A DNA stretch of 64,000 nucleotides from a bacterium (GTDB lineage Bacteria > Electryoneota > Electryoneia > Electryoneales > Electryoneaceae): positions 372,001 through 436,000 of the forward strand of contig JAHLLH010000001.1 in assembly GCA_020444265.1 (NCBI GenBank), in the 5' to 3' direction. Made by a program: the position numbers and the translations under genes. A model generated the notes under the pieces. The model was not told the DNA's origin. It did not search any database and saw only the letters and a program-made list of their open reading frames with translations. This document shows positions 42,843-51,962 of the stretch, piece after piece; positions within the stretch are counted from its first letter, which is position 1; each line of letters starts with the position of its first letter.

Positions 42843-43784
42843 ATGGCGGGGAAGATTGACGTATCTATCATCACCACTCATCGAGGTGACCCACTCCGTT
42901 TGACAAACCTCCTTTCCAGTCTTGAACGACAGAGCTATCCGTTGGACCGCGTGGAATGGGTGGTTGTCGATGATGCCAGCCCAGAAGGGGCGCCCTCCTG
43001 GTTTCAGCTCTACGAAGGTCCGCTGGATATCGTTCCGATTGCTCTCGAAGAAAACCTGGGACGTGCAAAGGCCCGAAATCTTGCGATCAAAAAGGCGCGT
43101 GGGAAGATTCTGGCCTTTATTGACGGGGATATGGAAGCGGGATCGGTGTGGCTCGAGATGCTCGTGCGAGGAGTCAAGACATCAGGAGGAGTGGTTCTGG
43201 GATGCCATGACCCGCATCCAAGTTTGCCTGATACGGCCTGGATACGCTACTACCATTCCCGTGGTGCTCATAAACATCAGCCGGGGGATGCGATCCCAGG
43301 TCGATACTACGCTTCCGGGGATTCTGCTCTCCATGCAAAGTTGATCAAAGAACACGGCGTATTCGATGAGCGTTTCTCGTCCTGGGGCGGGGAAGACCTC
43401 GAGTTCGGCTTTCGTCTTGAAAAAGCAGGAATCCCCTTCTCCTACGAGCCGCGGGCACGCATCCTGCACAATCATTACCGCGATTGGAAAGAAGCAGAGC
43501 GAAACTACCTGCACTATGGGGATGAGGCGATTCCGTTGCTGCTCGATATTCACCCGGAACTTGCCGATCATCTTTCCCTGACTCGCCTGTTGGGACCCAG
43601 TTCAGACGACTGGCTGTCGTTTGTCAAGTATAATCTGCTTCGTCAGTCCTGCAAGCCCTTTGTATACAACCTGTTGAAGGCAGTTACCCTACGCTGTCCG
43701 AGGCTCCCGTGGCCTGACAAGGTGTTTGATTTCATGATCTTTTATCTCTATTCTCGATCCTTTCGAGCCCAGCATGGAGTGTGA
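42843..43784 (+). CDS. Family 2 glycosyltransferase
   Basis: A 313-residue GT-A enzyme with SIITTHRGDP at the N-terminus, VVDDASPEG (nucleotide-sugar binding), DxD-type DGDMEAG near residue 98 and a WGGEDLEFGFRL acid motif near residue 187. A C-terminal helical part has no clear transmembrane anchor. It lies 9 bases after galT and 3 before folD. Donor and acceptor cannot be named. Confidence 0.88.
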   Translation: MAGKIDVSIITTHRGDPLRLTNLLSSLERQSYPLDRVEWVVVDDASPEGAPSWFQLYEGPLDIVPIALEENLGRAKARNLAIKKARGKILAFIDGDMEAGSVWLEMLVRGVKTSGGVVLGCHDPHPSLPDTAWIRYYHSRGAHKHQPGDAIPGRYYASGDSALHAKLIKEHGVFDERFSSWGGEDLEFGFRLEKAGIPFSYEPRARILHNHYRDWKEAERNYLHYGDEAIPLLLDIHPELADHLSLTRLLGPSSDDWLSFVKYNLLRQSCKPFVYNLLKAVTLRCPRLPWPDKVFDFMIFYLYSRSFRAQHGV

Positions 43785-43787
43785 GTG

Positions 43788-44681
43788 ATGTCCGATCTGC
43801 CGAACCTGATGGATGGAAAAAAAATAGCCGATGCGATGCGCGCCGAAATCGGCGACGAGGTGGCGCTCCGTGCCAAGGAAGGCCGTCAGCCCGGCTTGGC
43901 GGTTATCCTGGTTGGGGATGATCCTGCATCCAACATCTATGTTGGAACCAAGGAAAAGGCCTGTCAGGCGGCAGGGATCCTGTCATTTGTCGAACGGATG
44001 CCAGCCGACATCGACCAGCAGACCCTGCTGAACAAGGTTCGTGAGATCAACGAAGATGACCGATTCCATGGTCTTCTCGTCCAATCGCCGCTTCCGAAGC
44101 ATCTTGATGAAGAGGAGGTTGTCCGTGCGATTGATCCGCGCAAGGATGTGGATGGGTTTCACCCTTTTAACCTCGGCCTGCTGGCGTTGAACCAGCCGAG
44201 ATTTGTCGCCTGCACACCGCTAGGTGTGATGGAGATGCTGGAACGCTACAATGTTGATCCATCGGGCAAACATGCTGTGGTGCTGGGACGCAGTCACATC
44301 GTCGGTACCCCGATGGCACTTTTACTGCAACGGAAGGCAAAAGGCGCCAATGCGACGGTAACCATTTGCCATAGCCGCACGCAGGATATCGCATCTTACA
44401 CACGCCAGGCGGATATCCTGGTTGCCGCCATTGGGCAGGCCAACTTCGTGAAAGAGGAGATGGTCAAGGATGGTGCGGTAGTGATTGATGTGGGCATCAA
44501 CCGTGTCGAGGATGCGACGAAAAAGAAGGGGTATCGTATCGTCGGCGATGTCGATTTTGCCGCTGTGCAGCCAAAAGCCAGTCTGATCACTCCGGTTCCG
44601 GGTGGAGTGGGGCGGATGACAATTGCCCTGCTGCTGAAGAACACCCTGCTTGCCGAGGAACTGATCCACAATTCGAAGTAA
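43788..44681 (+). CDS. folD: Methylenetetrahydrofolate dehydrogenase/cyclohydrolase
   Basis: A 297-residue bifunctional one-carbon enzyme (5,10-methylene-THF to 10-formyl-THF). The catalytic Lys lies in YVGTKEKACQ; other signatures are LVQSPLPKHL, DGFHPFNLG, GRSHIVGTPMA and TPVPGGVGRMT. ATG 43788 is preferred over the adjacent GTG because GGAG is 8 bases upstream. It is the last gene of the run before a bidirectional terminator. Confidence 0.97.
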   Translation: MSDLPNLMDGKKIADAMRAEIGDEVALRAKEGRQPGLAVILVGDDPASNIYVGTKEKACQAAGILSFVERMPADIDQQTLLNKVREINEDDRFHGLLVQSPLPKHLDEEEVVRAIDPRKDVDGFHPFNLGLLALNQPRFVACTPLGVMEMLERYNVDPSGKHAVVLGRSHIVGTPMALLLQRKAKGANATVTICHSRTQDIASYTRQADILVAAIGQANFVKEEMVKDGAVVIDVGINRVEDATKKKGYRIVGDVDFAAVQPKASLITPVPGGVGRMTIALLLKNTLLAEELIHNSK

Positions 44682-44710
44682 AACTTCAAGTGGTGCTTTC
44701 GCTATATCGC

Positions 44711-44745
44711 AACAGTCCCGGAAGATATACCGGGACTGTTTGTTT
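44711..44745. terminator. Bidirectional terminator between folD and the M28 peptidase gene
   Basis: Stem AACAGTCCCGG/CCGGGACTGTT (44711-44721 with 44730-44740), followed by TGTTT on the plus strand. The minus-strand side is AT-poorer. Confidence 0.8.
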
Positions 44746-44767
44746 AATGCGATGTGGTTGAGACACA

Positions 44768-46960
44768 TTACCAGCGTGCCATGTACCCGCCGATGAGGTC
44801 CTCAATTTCTACCTTCTCGCTGCTGCCGTAAAGATCTTCCTTCAGCAACTGATCCACCCACTCAAGGGCAGCCTGCTGCGAATACTCATCCGGCTGTACG
44901 TGTACCTGAGTCTTGATATAATCACCTTCTTGCGGGACGGCACTTAAAACACTTGCACTTCCACGTAGCACAATTCCAGCATCCAGTTCACGCAGCCTTT
45001 CGGGAACCCAATCGGCAGTTGTCTCAAACGATCCAGGAGACCCGACGACAATCAGTTGACCCGGCAGCGCTTCTGCAAGCGGGACCGATGCTTCCGCCTC
45101 GTAGTAGTTGGTCTCAACGATAAATCCTGCCTTGCGAATCACATTCACCAACGCTTCATGATCGACCAGCCACTGGTGAGGATTCGTCACACGCAGGACA
45201 GACAGCCCAAGCTTGGACCAGATGCGCAGGTTGGTCGAGTCGGCGTCTGTGAGATTGTCTGCGACGATAGCAAGAAGCAATGTTCCTCTGGATCCCCGGG
45301 CATTCGAGGTGATATCCTTGAGGGAGGTTCCGAGTCGGAGCCTGTCGAAAGCATCGAACTGATCCGTATATCCAAGAAGCGTCGACTCGTATAGAGTAGG
45401 GAGGGTCAGGATCGTCCCCATGAAGCCGTTCACACGGTTCTCTTCAGCCTTCATTAAATCCGTTGTGATGTCCCCCGAGGAGTGATCCCAAGCGATGGCC
45501 GAGCCCCGGTACCAGATTGTCCTGGCCTTCAGATATGATTCCGCTAAGGGTTCAGGGTAGGCCGCCAAGTGCTCGATGAACATCGACATATAGGTGACCG
45601 CACCCGCGATAGCGGGGCGATGGATGGTCTGGAAAACATCGGTGGAAGCGTGGTAGAAATCATGATGCCCACGAGAGGAACAGCTGAAAACAGGGATGCC
45701 TTCGTCGCGGAACGGAGCATGGTCGGAAGAGTGTCCGCCCCAGGGACGGCCATCAATAATCTGGTTCTGCACAGAATCGGGCAGGGAATCATACCATGGG
45801 TACCAGATCTCTCCGATTTGGCTGCCACCGGGAATACTGGTCAGGCCATCACCACGTCCCGCCATGTCCAGGTTCAACATGGTGATGTAGTTGTAGGTGT
45901 CCGGCAGAATGGGGGCGAGAGCTTTGCTACCAAGAAGGCCCTGCTCCTCAGCGCCAAAAAGGCAGAAGATCAAGGTTCGAGGCTGCGGATTGGCGGCAAA
46001 CGCACGCGCCATCTCCATCACCGACCCCGCACCAGAACCGTTGTCATCTGCGCCCAGGTAGAGAACTCCGTCCGCATTGGGTCCGACATGGTCGCCATGT
46101 GCACCAATGATCACCGCTTCCTGCTTCAGACTTTCATCCGTCCCTTCGACAACACCTACTACGTTATAGCCTTTGGCATCTTCGATACGTTCTGTGGCGA
46201 AATGGATCGAGAGGCGACGATCGACGGCCAGCGAAAAGGGACCGTTCCTCAATTCTCGTTTGTAGGACCCGATAGTATGACCACTCCCATACAGCAGGTC
46301 ACTCAAGACCTTATCGCCGATGTAGCCAGTTGGTACATTCGGGTTGTACGCATCTTCCTGGATCGAAGCGCCATTGATGATCCGGCCATTCTGGTAGAAA
46401 AGCACCGCCACCGCGCCGTGCTCAATCGCTAGTGGGTAGAGGTAGGAACGTGAACGTTCATCCTCCCATTGTTCACCGTTTGGCGGGCTTCCTCGCAGCA
46501 CGACGGCAATCCGACCCTCGAGATCAATATTCTGGTAATCGTTCCAACCTTTTTCAGGCTTGCTGATGCCATAGCCGACGATGGTCACTGGAGCCGTAAT
46601 CTGCGCGGAACCAGAATTGGTACAGACCGTAAAATCATCACCAAGCTGGTAGGTGACGGTTCCGTGACGGCTATCCAATAACTGGATGTCACCTTCTTTT
46701 TCGATGCAGGCGAGTTGGTCGTAGGGAACCGTCAAATCCGTACCGATCAGGGGTTCAAGTCCCCAGCGATCAAACTGTTCCGCCATCCAGAAGAAGGCTT
46801 TGTTGCCTGCTTCGGTGCCCGATTTACGGCCTTGGAACACGTCCGGGGCTGACAGTTGACGGATATACTCCATGGCGCTGTCTGGTTCGACAGGTACGGC
46901 ATTGGTGGTGAGGGGGAGGAGAACAACAAGTAGCAGGAAAGCAGCGATTCGTGAGAACAT
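44768..46960 (-). CDS. Exported M28-family metallopeptidase with PA-like insert
   Basis: A 730-residue secreted aminopeptidase-like protein. The signal peptide has a hydrophobic core at 5-20. Residues about 80-240 resemble a PA domain (VGYGISKPEKGWNDY, then LEGRIAVVLRG). The zinc site follows M28: GAHGDHVG, GADDNGSGAG, catalytic GAEEQGLLG, NLDMAGRGDG and SSDHAPF. The C-terminal 220 residues (from about 510) are unassigned. It is the second exported metallopeptidase in the window, fitting a peptide-feeding lifestyle together with the POT-like transporter. Confidence 0.9.
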   Translation of the reverse strand: MFSRIAAFLLLVVLLPLTTNAVPVEPDSAMEYIRQLSAPDVFQGRKSGTEAGNKAFFWMAEQFDRWGLEPLIGTDLTVPYDQLACIEKEGDIQLLDSRHGTVTYQLGDDFTVCTNSGSAQITAPVTIVGYGISKPEKGWNDYQNIDLEGRIAVVLRGSPPNGEQWEDERSRSYLYPLAIEHGAVAVLFYQNGRIINGASIQEDAYNPNVPTGYIGDKVLSDLLYGSGHTIGSYKRELRNGPFSLAVDRRLSIHFATERIEDAKGYNVVGVVEGTDESLKQEAVIIGAHGDHVGPNADGVLYLGADDNGSGAGSVMEMARAFAANPQPRTLIFCLFGAEEQGLLGSKALAPILPDTYNYITMLNLDMAGRGDGLTSIPGGSQIGEIWYPWYDSLPDSVQNQIIDGRPWGGHSSDHAPFRDEGIPVFSCSSRGHHDFYHASTDVFQTIHRPAIAGAVTYMSMFIEHLAAYPEPLAESYLKARTIWYRGSAIAWDHSSGDITTDLMKAEENRVNGFMGTILTLPTLYESTLLGYTDQFDAFDRLRLGTSLKDITSNARGSRGTLLLAIVADNLTDADSTNLRIWSKLGLSVLRVTNPHQWLVDHEALVNVIRKAGFIVETNYYEAEASVPLAEALPGQLIVVGSPGSFETTADWVPERLRELDAGIVLRGSASVLSAVPQEGDYIKTQVHVQPDEYSQQAALEWVDQLLKEDLYGSSEKVEIEDLIGGYMARW

Positions 46961-47116
46961 TCGGAAGCCTCAAGCAAGTGCAAGAATGATGCAAGCTAAT
47001 CCGTGTCTTCCGGGGGCACAAGAGGAAGCAGGGACGTTGACACAGGATGATGTCGAGGTTACGTTTAGCGGTCACCGAGGTACAGCCCTCGATCATCCAT
47101 GCAAGATGGAGTGAGG

Positions 47117-47362
47117 ATGGAAAAAGGCACTCAAGAAAAGCAGGCAAGAAAGACCCGGGACCAGGCACCGTTATTCGGCTGGGTCTTTGGTATGCGCAAC
47201 CTGATCCTGGTGGGTATTGCCCTGGTGGTAATTGTCATCGGTTATGTCTTCCTTGGCGTGGGTCCGTATGACAGCGTGCAGTCAACCACTCTCGGCCCGG
47301 TACTGCTGGTGATCGGATACCTGGTTCTGCTTCCGCTTGGGATTCTGGCTCGGGCGAAATAG
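47117..47362 (+). CDS. Small DUF3098-like membrane protein
   Basis: An 81-residue protein with two transmembrane helices (about 24-43 and 55-75) joined by a YDSVQSTT loop, the layout of DUF3098. In well-studied genomes the family is mostly from Bacteroidetes and of unknown function. The start at ATG 47117 has GGAG 6 bases upstream. It is divergent from the M28 gene and ends only 8 bases before tRNA-Val. Confidence 0.72.
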   Translation: MEKGTQEKQARKTRDQAPLFGWVFGMRNLILVGIALVVIVIGYVFLGVGPYDSVQSTTLGPVLLVIGYLVLLPLGILARAK

Positions 47363-47370
47363 ACCTCTAA

Positions 47371-47444
47371 GGGCGATTAACTCAGTTGGTTAGAGTGCCA
47401 CCCTTACAAGGTGGAAGTCACTGGTTCGAATCCAGTATCGCCCA
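47371..47444 (+). tRNA. tRNA-Val (anticodon TAC)
   Basis: Acceptor GGGCGAT/ATCGCCC, D-arm around CTCAGTTGGTTAGAG, anticodon stem CCACC/GGTGG with loop CTTACAA (TAC at 47405-47407) and T arm CTGG/CCAG with TTCGAAT. Discriminator A47444. CCA is not encoded. Confidence 0.96.
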
Positions 47445-47450
47445 CAACGA

Positions 47451-47566
47451 CAAGCAGGAGTAAACGTCTCAATTCAGAGGCGCCGGAGCAAGGATGCTTT
47501 CGCACCTTGCGCATGCGGGGTGAATCTCCTACTTTATGCGGTCCCGACGGCAACCGTCGGAAATAT
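47451..47566 (+). other. Structured spacer between tRNA-Val and tRNA-Asp
   Basis: A long spacer of about 120 bases with CCGACGG/CCGTCGG (47543-47549 with 47553-47559) and a GCAAGG/CCTTGC-type hairpin near 47489-47514. It is probably part of a common tRNA precursor. No gene seen. Confidence 0.4.
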
Positions 47567-47568
47567 GT

Positions 47569-47646
47569 GGGGCAGTAGCTCAGTTTGGTTAGAGTATCGG
47601 CCTGTCACGCCGAGGGTCGCGGGTTCGAGTCCCGTCTGCCCCGCCA
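47569..47646 (+). tRNA. tRNA-Asp (anticodon GTC)
   Basis: Acceptor GGGGCAG/CTGCCCC, anticodon stem TCGGC/GCCGA with loop CTGTCAC, and T arm CGGG/CCCG with TTCGAGT. Discriminator G47643 and an encoded CCA (47644-47646), unlike the neighbouring tRNA-Val. Confidence 0.96.
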
Positions 47647-47650
47647 CATG

Positions 47651-47685
47651 AAGCGCCAGCATACTTGCTGGCGCTTCTTTTTTTA
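47651..47685 (+). terminator. Rho-independent terminator of the tRNA unit
   Basis: Perfect 11-bp stem AAGCGCCAGCA/TGCTGGCGCTT with loop TACT, followed by CTTTTTTTT. Confidence 0.93.
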
Positions 47686-47758
47686 CCCCGTATGCTCCCC
47701 GGGAATGGGGCCTCGAGGCTCGCTTGGAGCCAGTTGGTTTAAGCCCTATTTTGCCGAG

Positions 47759-47780
47759 ACTGGTAAACGAAAAAACCAGT
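47759..47780 (+). repeat. Inverted repeat in the aminotransferase leader
   Basis: ACTGGT (47759-47764) and ACCAGT (47775-47780) around AAACGAAAAA, within a 179-base gap that also holds similar fragments (CCAGTTGGTTTAAG, TTGTTTAAGGGG). Possible operator or leader structure. Confidence 0.4.
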
Positions 47781-47864
47781 TGTTTAAGGGGTTTCAAGCA
47801 CAGAAGGTCCCGGGGGTGTTTCCTCGGTCGACAAGGGGTCACCGAAACGATAGAGGATCCGTTC

Positions 47865-49085
47865 ATGCAAGGCACAACTCAACAGTTTATTGATCTTGAA
47901 TCCCAGTACGGCGCGCACAATTACCATCCGTTACCGATTGTAATTGCGAAGGGTGACGGCGTCTGGGTCTGGGATCCGGATGGCAACAAGTACATGGACT
48001 GTCTTGCATCGTACAGCGCCCTGAATCAGGGGTATAACCACCCGGTTATCATGCAGGCGGCGCTCGATCAGATCAAGACAGGTGTCACACTGACAAGCCG
48101 TGCCTTTTACAACACCAAGCTCGGCGAGTTCCTCGAAATCGTCTGTAAATTGACCGGTCATGACCGCGCCCTACCGATGAATACTGGCGCAGAAGCGGTT
48201 GAAACCGCCTTGAAGATGGCTCGTCGCTGGGGCCACCAGGTGAAGGGTATCCACGAGCAGGAAGCCGAGATCATCACCTTCGAAGGAAATTTCCACGGCC
48301 GTACGACAACAGTCATCAGTTTCTCGTCCGACGAAGATTACAAGGTAGGCTTCGGGCCCTTCACTCCTGGGTTTAAAATCATCAAATACGGTGATATTAG
48401 CGAGTTCAAGGCAGCGGTGAACGAAAAAACGGCGGCCGTCCTGATCGAGCCTATCCAGGCAGAGGGCGGCATCCTGATCCCGCCAGCAGGCTATCTCAAA
48501 GAGATGCGCGATATTTGTACCGAGAAGAATATCCTGCTGATGGCCGATGAAATTCAGACCGGCCTGGGACGCACTGGCAAGATGTTCGCCGTCGAGCATG
48601 AGGGCATTCAGCCGGATGTCTACATGCTGGCGAAGGCAATTTCGGGTGGATTCATGCCGGTTAGCGTGGTAACGGCGAACGAAGATGTGATGAGTGTCTT
48701 CACTCCCGGATCGCATGGTTCCACGTACGGTGGGAATCCACTTGGAGCAGCGGTTGCAGTGGCCGCCCTAGGCGTCCTGAAGGATGAGAAACTGGTTGAG
48801 CGTGCCGAGGAGATGGGGAAATACTTCGTCGAGCAGCTCGAAGCGATCAACAGCCCCCATGTGGAAGAGGTTCGTGCCCGTGGCATGCTTATCGGACTTG
48901 TAATCAAGTCGTCCAGTGGTGTCGCGCGGCCCTTCTGCGAGAAATTGATGGAGAAGGGGATCCTCGCGAAAGAGACGCACGAGAGTGTGATTCGTTTCGC
49001 ACCGCCGCTGGTCATTTCCAAAGAAGAAATCGACTGGGCGATCGAGAGGATAGCAGAAGTGCTTACAACCGAAGCGCCTGTCTGA
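47865..49085 (+). CDS. rocD: Class III aminotransferase, ornithine--oxo-acid type
   Basis: A 406-residue PLP enzyme. The PLP lysine is K257 in MLAKAISGG. Motifs LPMNTGAEAVETALK, EGNFHGRTTT, LIEPIQAEGG and DEIQTGLGRTG match ornithine delta-aminotransferase, which makes glutamate semialdehyde from ornithine; other omega-aminotransferases remain possible. ATG 47865 has GAGGA upstream. The length matches RocD (about 400). It is monocistronic, ending at a terminator. Confidence 0.88.
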   Translation: MQGTTQQFIDLESQYGAHNYHPLPIVIAKGDGVWVWDPDGNKYMDCLASYSALNQGYNHPVIMQAALDQIKTGVTLTSRAFYNTKLGEFLEIVCKLTGHDRALPMNTGAEAVETALKMARRWGHQVKGIHEQEAEIITFEGNFHGRTTTVISFSSDEDYKVGFGPFTPGFKIIKYGDISEFKAAVNEKTAAVLIEPIQAEGGILIPPAGYLKEMRDICTEKNILLMADEIQTGLGRTGKMFAVEHEGIQPDVYMLAKAISGGFMPVSVVTANEDVMSVFTPGSHGSTYGGNPLGAAVAVAALGVLKDEKLVERAEEMGKYFVEQLEAINSPHVEEVRARGMLIGLVIKSSSGVARPFCEKLMEKGILAKETHESVIRFAPPLVISKEEIDWAIERIAEVLTTEAPV

Positions 49086-49102
49086 TTGCATTGATGCATG
49101 CA

Positions 49103-49140
49103 AGAGGGGCATCGCATAGCTTGCGATGCCCCTCTGCTCT
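49103..49140 (+). terminator. Hairpin terminator after the aminotransferase
   Basis: Perfect 14-bp stem AGAGGGGCATCGCA/TGCGATGCCCCTCT (49103-49116 with 49122-49135), followed by GCTCTCTCT; the T-tract is weak but the stem is strong. Confidence 0.75.
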
Positions 49141-49269
49141 CTCTGGCTGGACTACTTTTGCTTGTATTGGCACGGTAGGTTCACGACATTTGATCGACTT
49201 AGCATCTACCATTGGGTAAACCTGCCAAACGCAGTCATCGCTTGAAGAAACATTCCACCAGGAAGCCAG

Positions 49270-51828
49270 ATGAACCGCCTTCATACACTCCATGTTGTAC
49301 CATCTCTACCTAAAAAACTTGAACGTCTTCGCGACATTGCATTTAATATGCACTGGACGTGGGATCATGATGCTATCGAGCTTTTTATGCGCCTCGATCC
49401 CGAATTCTGGCGCGATGTGAAACACAATCCAGTTCGTATGCTGTCCGAGATCAGCCAGGAACGGTTGGAAGAGGTGGCGAATGATGATGCTTTCCTCGGG
49501 CACTTGGACAGGACTTGGAAAGCATTTCAGGAATACGACAAGGAGCGTGGCTGGTTCAAATCGAAGTATCCCGATCAGTCGAAGATGTCTGTCGCCTATT
49601 TCTCGGCAGAATTTGGCCTCCATGAATGTCTACCCATTTATTCGGGCGGTCTTGGATTGCTGGCTGGTGATCACCTGAAGGCGGCTAGCGATCTAAATGT
49701 TCCTCTCGTCGGTATCGGCCTGCTCTATCAGCGAGGTTATTTCCGTCAATACCTCAACGCAGATGGCTGGCAACAGGAACACTACCCGACCTATGATTTT
49801 TACAATATGCCGCTCGAGATGGTTCGAAACGGAGATGATGAACCGAAGCAATTCACCATCCCTGTCGGTGGACGTGAGGTGACCGTCTTCATCTGGCGTG
49901 TCCGTGTCGGTAGAGTGGACCTCTACCTGCTGGATACGAATGTACGCACCAACCATCCTGAAGACCGTGAGATCACCCAGACCCTGTATGGTGGCGACAG
50001 CGAGATGCGTGTCCGCCAGGAAATTGTCCTGGGGATCGGTGGTATCCATGCGCTGGAGTTGCTAGGCATCAATGCCAACATCTTCCATATGAACGAAGGT
50101 CATTCCGCTTTTCTCGCTCTTGAGCGAATCCGTCGTCTAATGGTCAACGATAAGTTGACCTTCAGCGAAGCGCGCGAAGCTGCACGAGCGGGTCAAGTCT
50201 TCACGACTCATACACCCGTCCCTGCTGGGATTGATCAATTCGGTCAGGATTTAATTGTCAAGTATTTCCAGAATTTCTGGCCACAACTTGGGATGGACAG
50301 GGCTGGCTTTCTCGGGCTGGGAGGTGCTGACCCACATGATCAGATGTCGCCATTTAATATGGCAACCCTGGCGATAAACCTCGCCTCTTACACCAATGGT
50401 GTCAGCAAGCTTCATGCTGAAGTCAGTCGGAAAATGTGGCACAAAATGTGGCCGAAGATCGGCTTGGAAGAAGTGCCGATCCACGCAATTACCAACGGCG
50501 TCCACGCCCGTAGCTGGATTTCGAGTGAAATGAGCCACCTCTTTGATCGCCATCTCGGCCCGACGTGGCAGGAAAATCCACAAGACCATGATCTATGGAA
50601 ACGCGTAAAATCCATTTCAACCGAAGAACTATGGCGTACCCGAGAGAGGATGCGCGGACGTCTTATTTCATATGCACGTGACCATGTACGTCAGCAACTG
50701 GAGCGTAGAGGCGAGTCTCGTTCGACGATCGAACGTGCTCGGGACGTGCTGGATATGGACACTCTGACCATCGGTTTTGCTCGTCGGTTCGCAACCTACA
50801 AGCGTGGTACACTCTTGTTCAGTGACCCAGAGCGTTTGATCAAGCTTGTCTCCGATCCCGAGCGACCCGTACAGATTATTATTGCCGGAAAAGCCCACCC
50901 GAAGGACGAACCTGGCAAGAAGATGATCCGTGATATTGTGCATTTCGCACGTGACGAGCAGATCAGGCGTCGAATCGTCTTCCTCGAGGACTATGACGTT
51001 AATGTGGCTCGACATCTGGTTCAGGGGTGTGATGTCTGGTTGAATAACCCCCGTCCGCCGATGGAAGCCTCCGGGACCAGCGGGATGAAGGCGGCAGTCA
51101 ATGGAGTCTTGAACTGTTCGACCTTTGATGGTTGGTGGGCGGAAGGTTATGACCCGGAAATAGGTTGGACGATCGGGCATGGCGAGGAGTACGACGACAC
51201 CGAGGTGCAGGACAAGATTGAATCGGACCTGCTCTACGACATTCTTGAAAAAGAGATTGTCCCGCTCTTCTACAACCGTGACCAGGGACGAGTTGCGCGC
51301 GAGTGGACGGACATGATGAAGCGTATGCTCGAGAAGACCTGCCCGGTTTTCATAACAACACGTATGGTGAGTCAGTATACTCGCGAGGCATATCTACCCA
51401 GTTATACTCGATCAACAGAGCTGGCAGCAGACCAGTATTCGATCGCGAAGAATATTGGTGAGTGGGAGAAAAAGGTAACTTCCCACTGGCATCAGGTCAG
51501 CGTCGCAGGAGTTGAAAGCGATCGAGCAGTGCGTCACAATGTGGGCGATCGTGTTCATATTAAAGCGTCAATCCAGCTTGGCTCGTTGGCTCCGGAAGAC
51601 GTCCGAGTAGAGATCTTTCAAGGCGTGATAGGTGGGGATCGTCAACTTGAGCATGCTGAAGGAATTGCCATGGAGCTGACAGGGCAGGCTAAAGAGGGTA
51701 TTCACCTGTATGAGGGTAGTATCGACCTTCAGACTTCAGGTATGCATGGCTTCGCTGTTCGAGTCTTACCATACCATGAGCATCAGGTAAACCCGCACAG
51801 CACGGGACTGGTCGTCTGGGAGCCATAA
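49270..51828 (+). CDS. glgP: Alpha-glucan (glycogen) phosphorylase
   Basis: An 852-residue GT35 enzyme of the DUF3417-containing subfamily releasing glucose-1-phosphate from alpha-glucan. The N-terminal 120 residues (NMHWTWDHDAIELF) are the extra domain; the core has YFSAEFGLHECLPIYSGGLG, and the PLP lysine is K607 in GTSGMKAAVNG. The last about 120 residues form a beta-rich domain. AGGA precedes the ATG. It works with the GH57 branching enzyme and pgi in glucan turnover. Confidence 0.96.
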   Translation: MNRLHTLHVVPSLPKKLERLRDIAFNMHWTWDHDAIELFMRLDPEFWRDVKHNPVRMLSEISQERLEEVANDDAFLGHLDRTWKAFQEYDKERGWFKSKYPDQSKMSVAYFSAEFGLHECLPIYSGGLGLLAGDHLKAASDLNVPLVGIGLLYQRGYFRQYLNADGWQQEHYPTYDFYNMPLEMVRNGDDEPKQFTIPVGGREVTVFIWRVRVGRVDLYLLDTNVRTNHPEDREITQTLYGGDSEMRVRQEIVLGIGGIHALELLGINANIFHMNEGHSAFLALERIRRLMVNDKLTFSEAREAARAGQVFTTHTPVPAGIDQFGQDLIVKYFQNFWPQLGMDRAGFLGLGGADPHDQMSPFNMATLAINLASYTNGVSKLHAEVSRKMWHKMWPKIGLEEVPIHAITNGVHARSWISSEMSHLFDRHLGPTWQENPQDHDLWKRVKSISTEELWRTRERMRGRLISYARDHVRQQLERRGESRSTIERARDVLDMDTLTIGFARRFATYKRGTLLFSDPERLIKLVSDPERPVQIIIAGKAHPKDEPGKKMIRDIVHFARDEQIRRRIVFLEDYDVNVARHLVQGCDVWLNNPRPPMEASGTSGMKAAVNGVLNCSTFDGWWAEGYDPEIGWTIGHGEEYDDTEVQDKIESDLLYDILEKEIVPLFYNRDQGRVAREWTDMMKRMLEKTCPVFITTRMVSQYTREAYLPSYTRSTELAADQYSIAKNIGEWEKKVTSHWHQVSVAGVESDRAVRHNVGDRVHIKASIQLGSLAPEDVRVEIFQGVIGGDRQLEHAEGIAMELTGQAKEGIHLYEGSIDLQTSGMHGFAVRVLPYHEHQVNPHSTGLVVWEP

Positions 51829-51962
51829 GCCAAAGCAATCAGTCTCTACTTCGCAATGAACATGTGAAGCATGCCTAACGTCTTGATTGCGAGCCCCATT
51901 CGGGCTGGCTACCTTTGCATGCAACAAGGCGTTCAGCAGGTGGTATAACCGAGGGCGAAGGT

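Noticed and set aside
45569-46432. A 287-codon plus-strand open frame
   Set aside because: Antisense to the M28 peptidase gene, whose zinc motifs are intact; no ribosome site or family.
49165-49183. A sigma-54-like TTGGCACGG element upstream of glgP
   Set aside because: The -12 part reads GGTTC instead of TTGC, so the spacing and GC dinucleotide fail.
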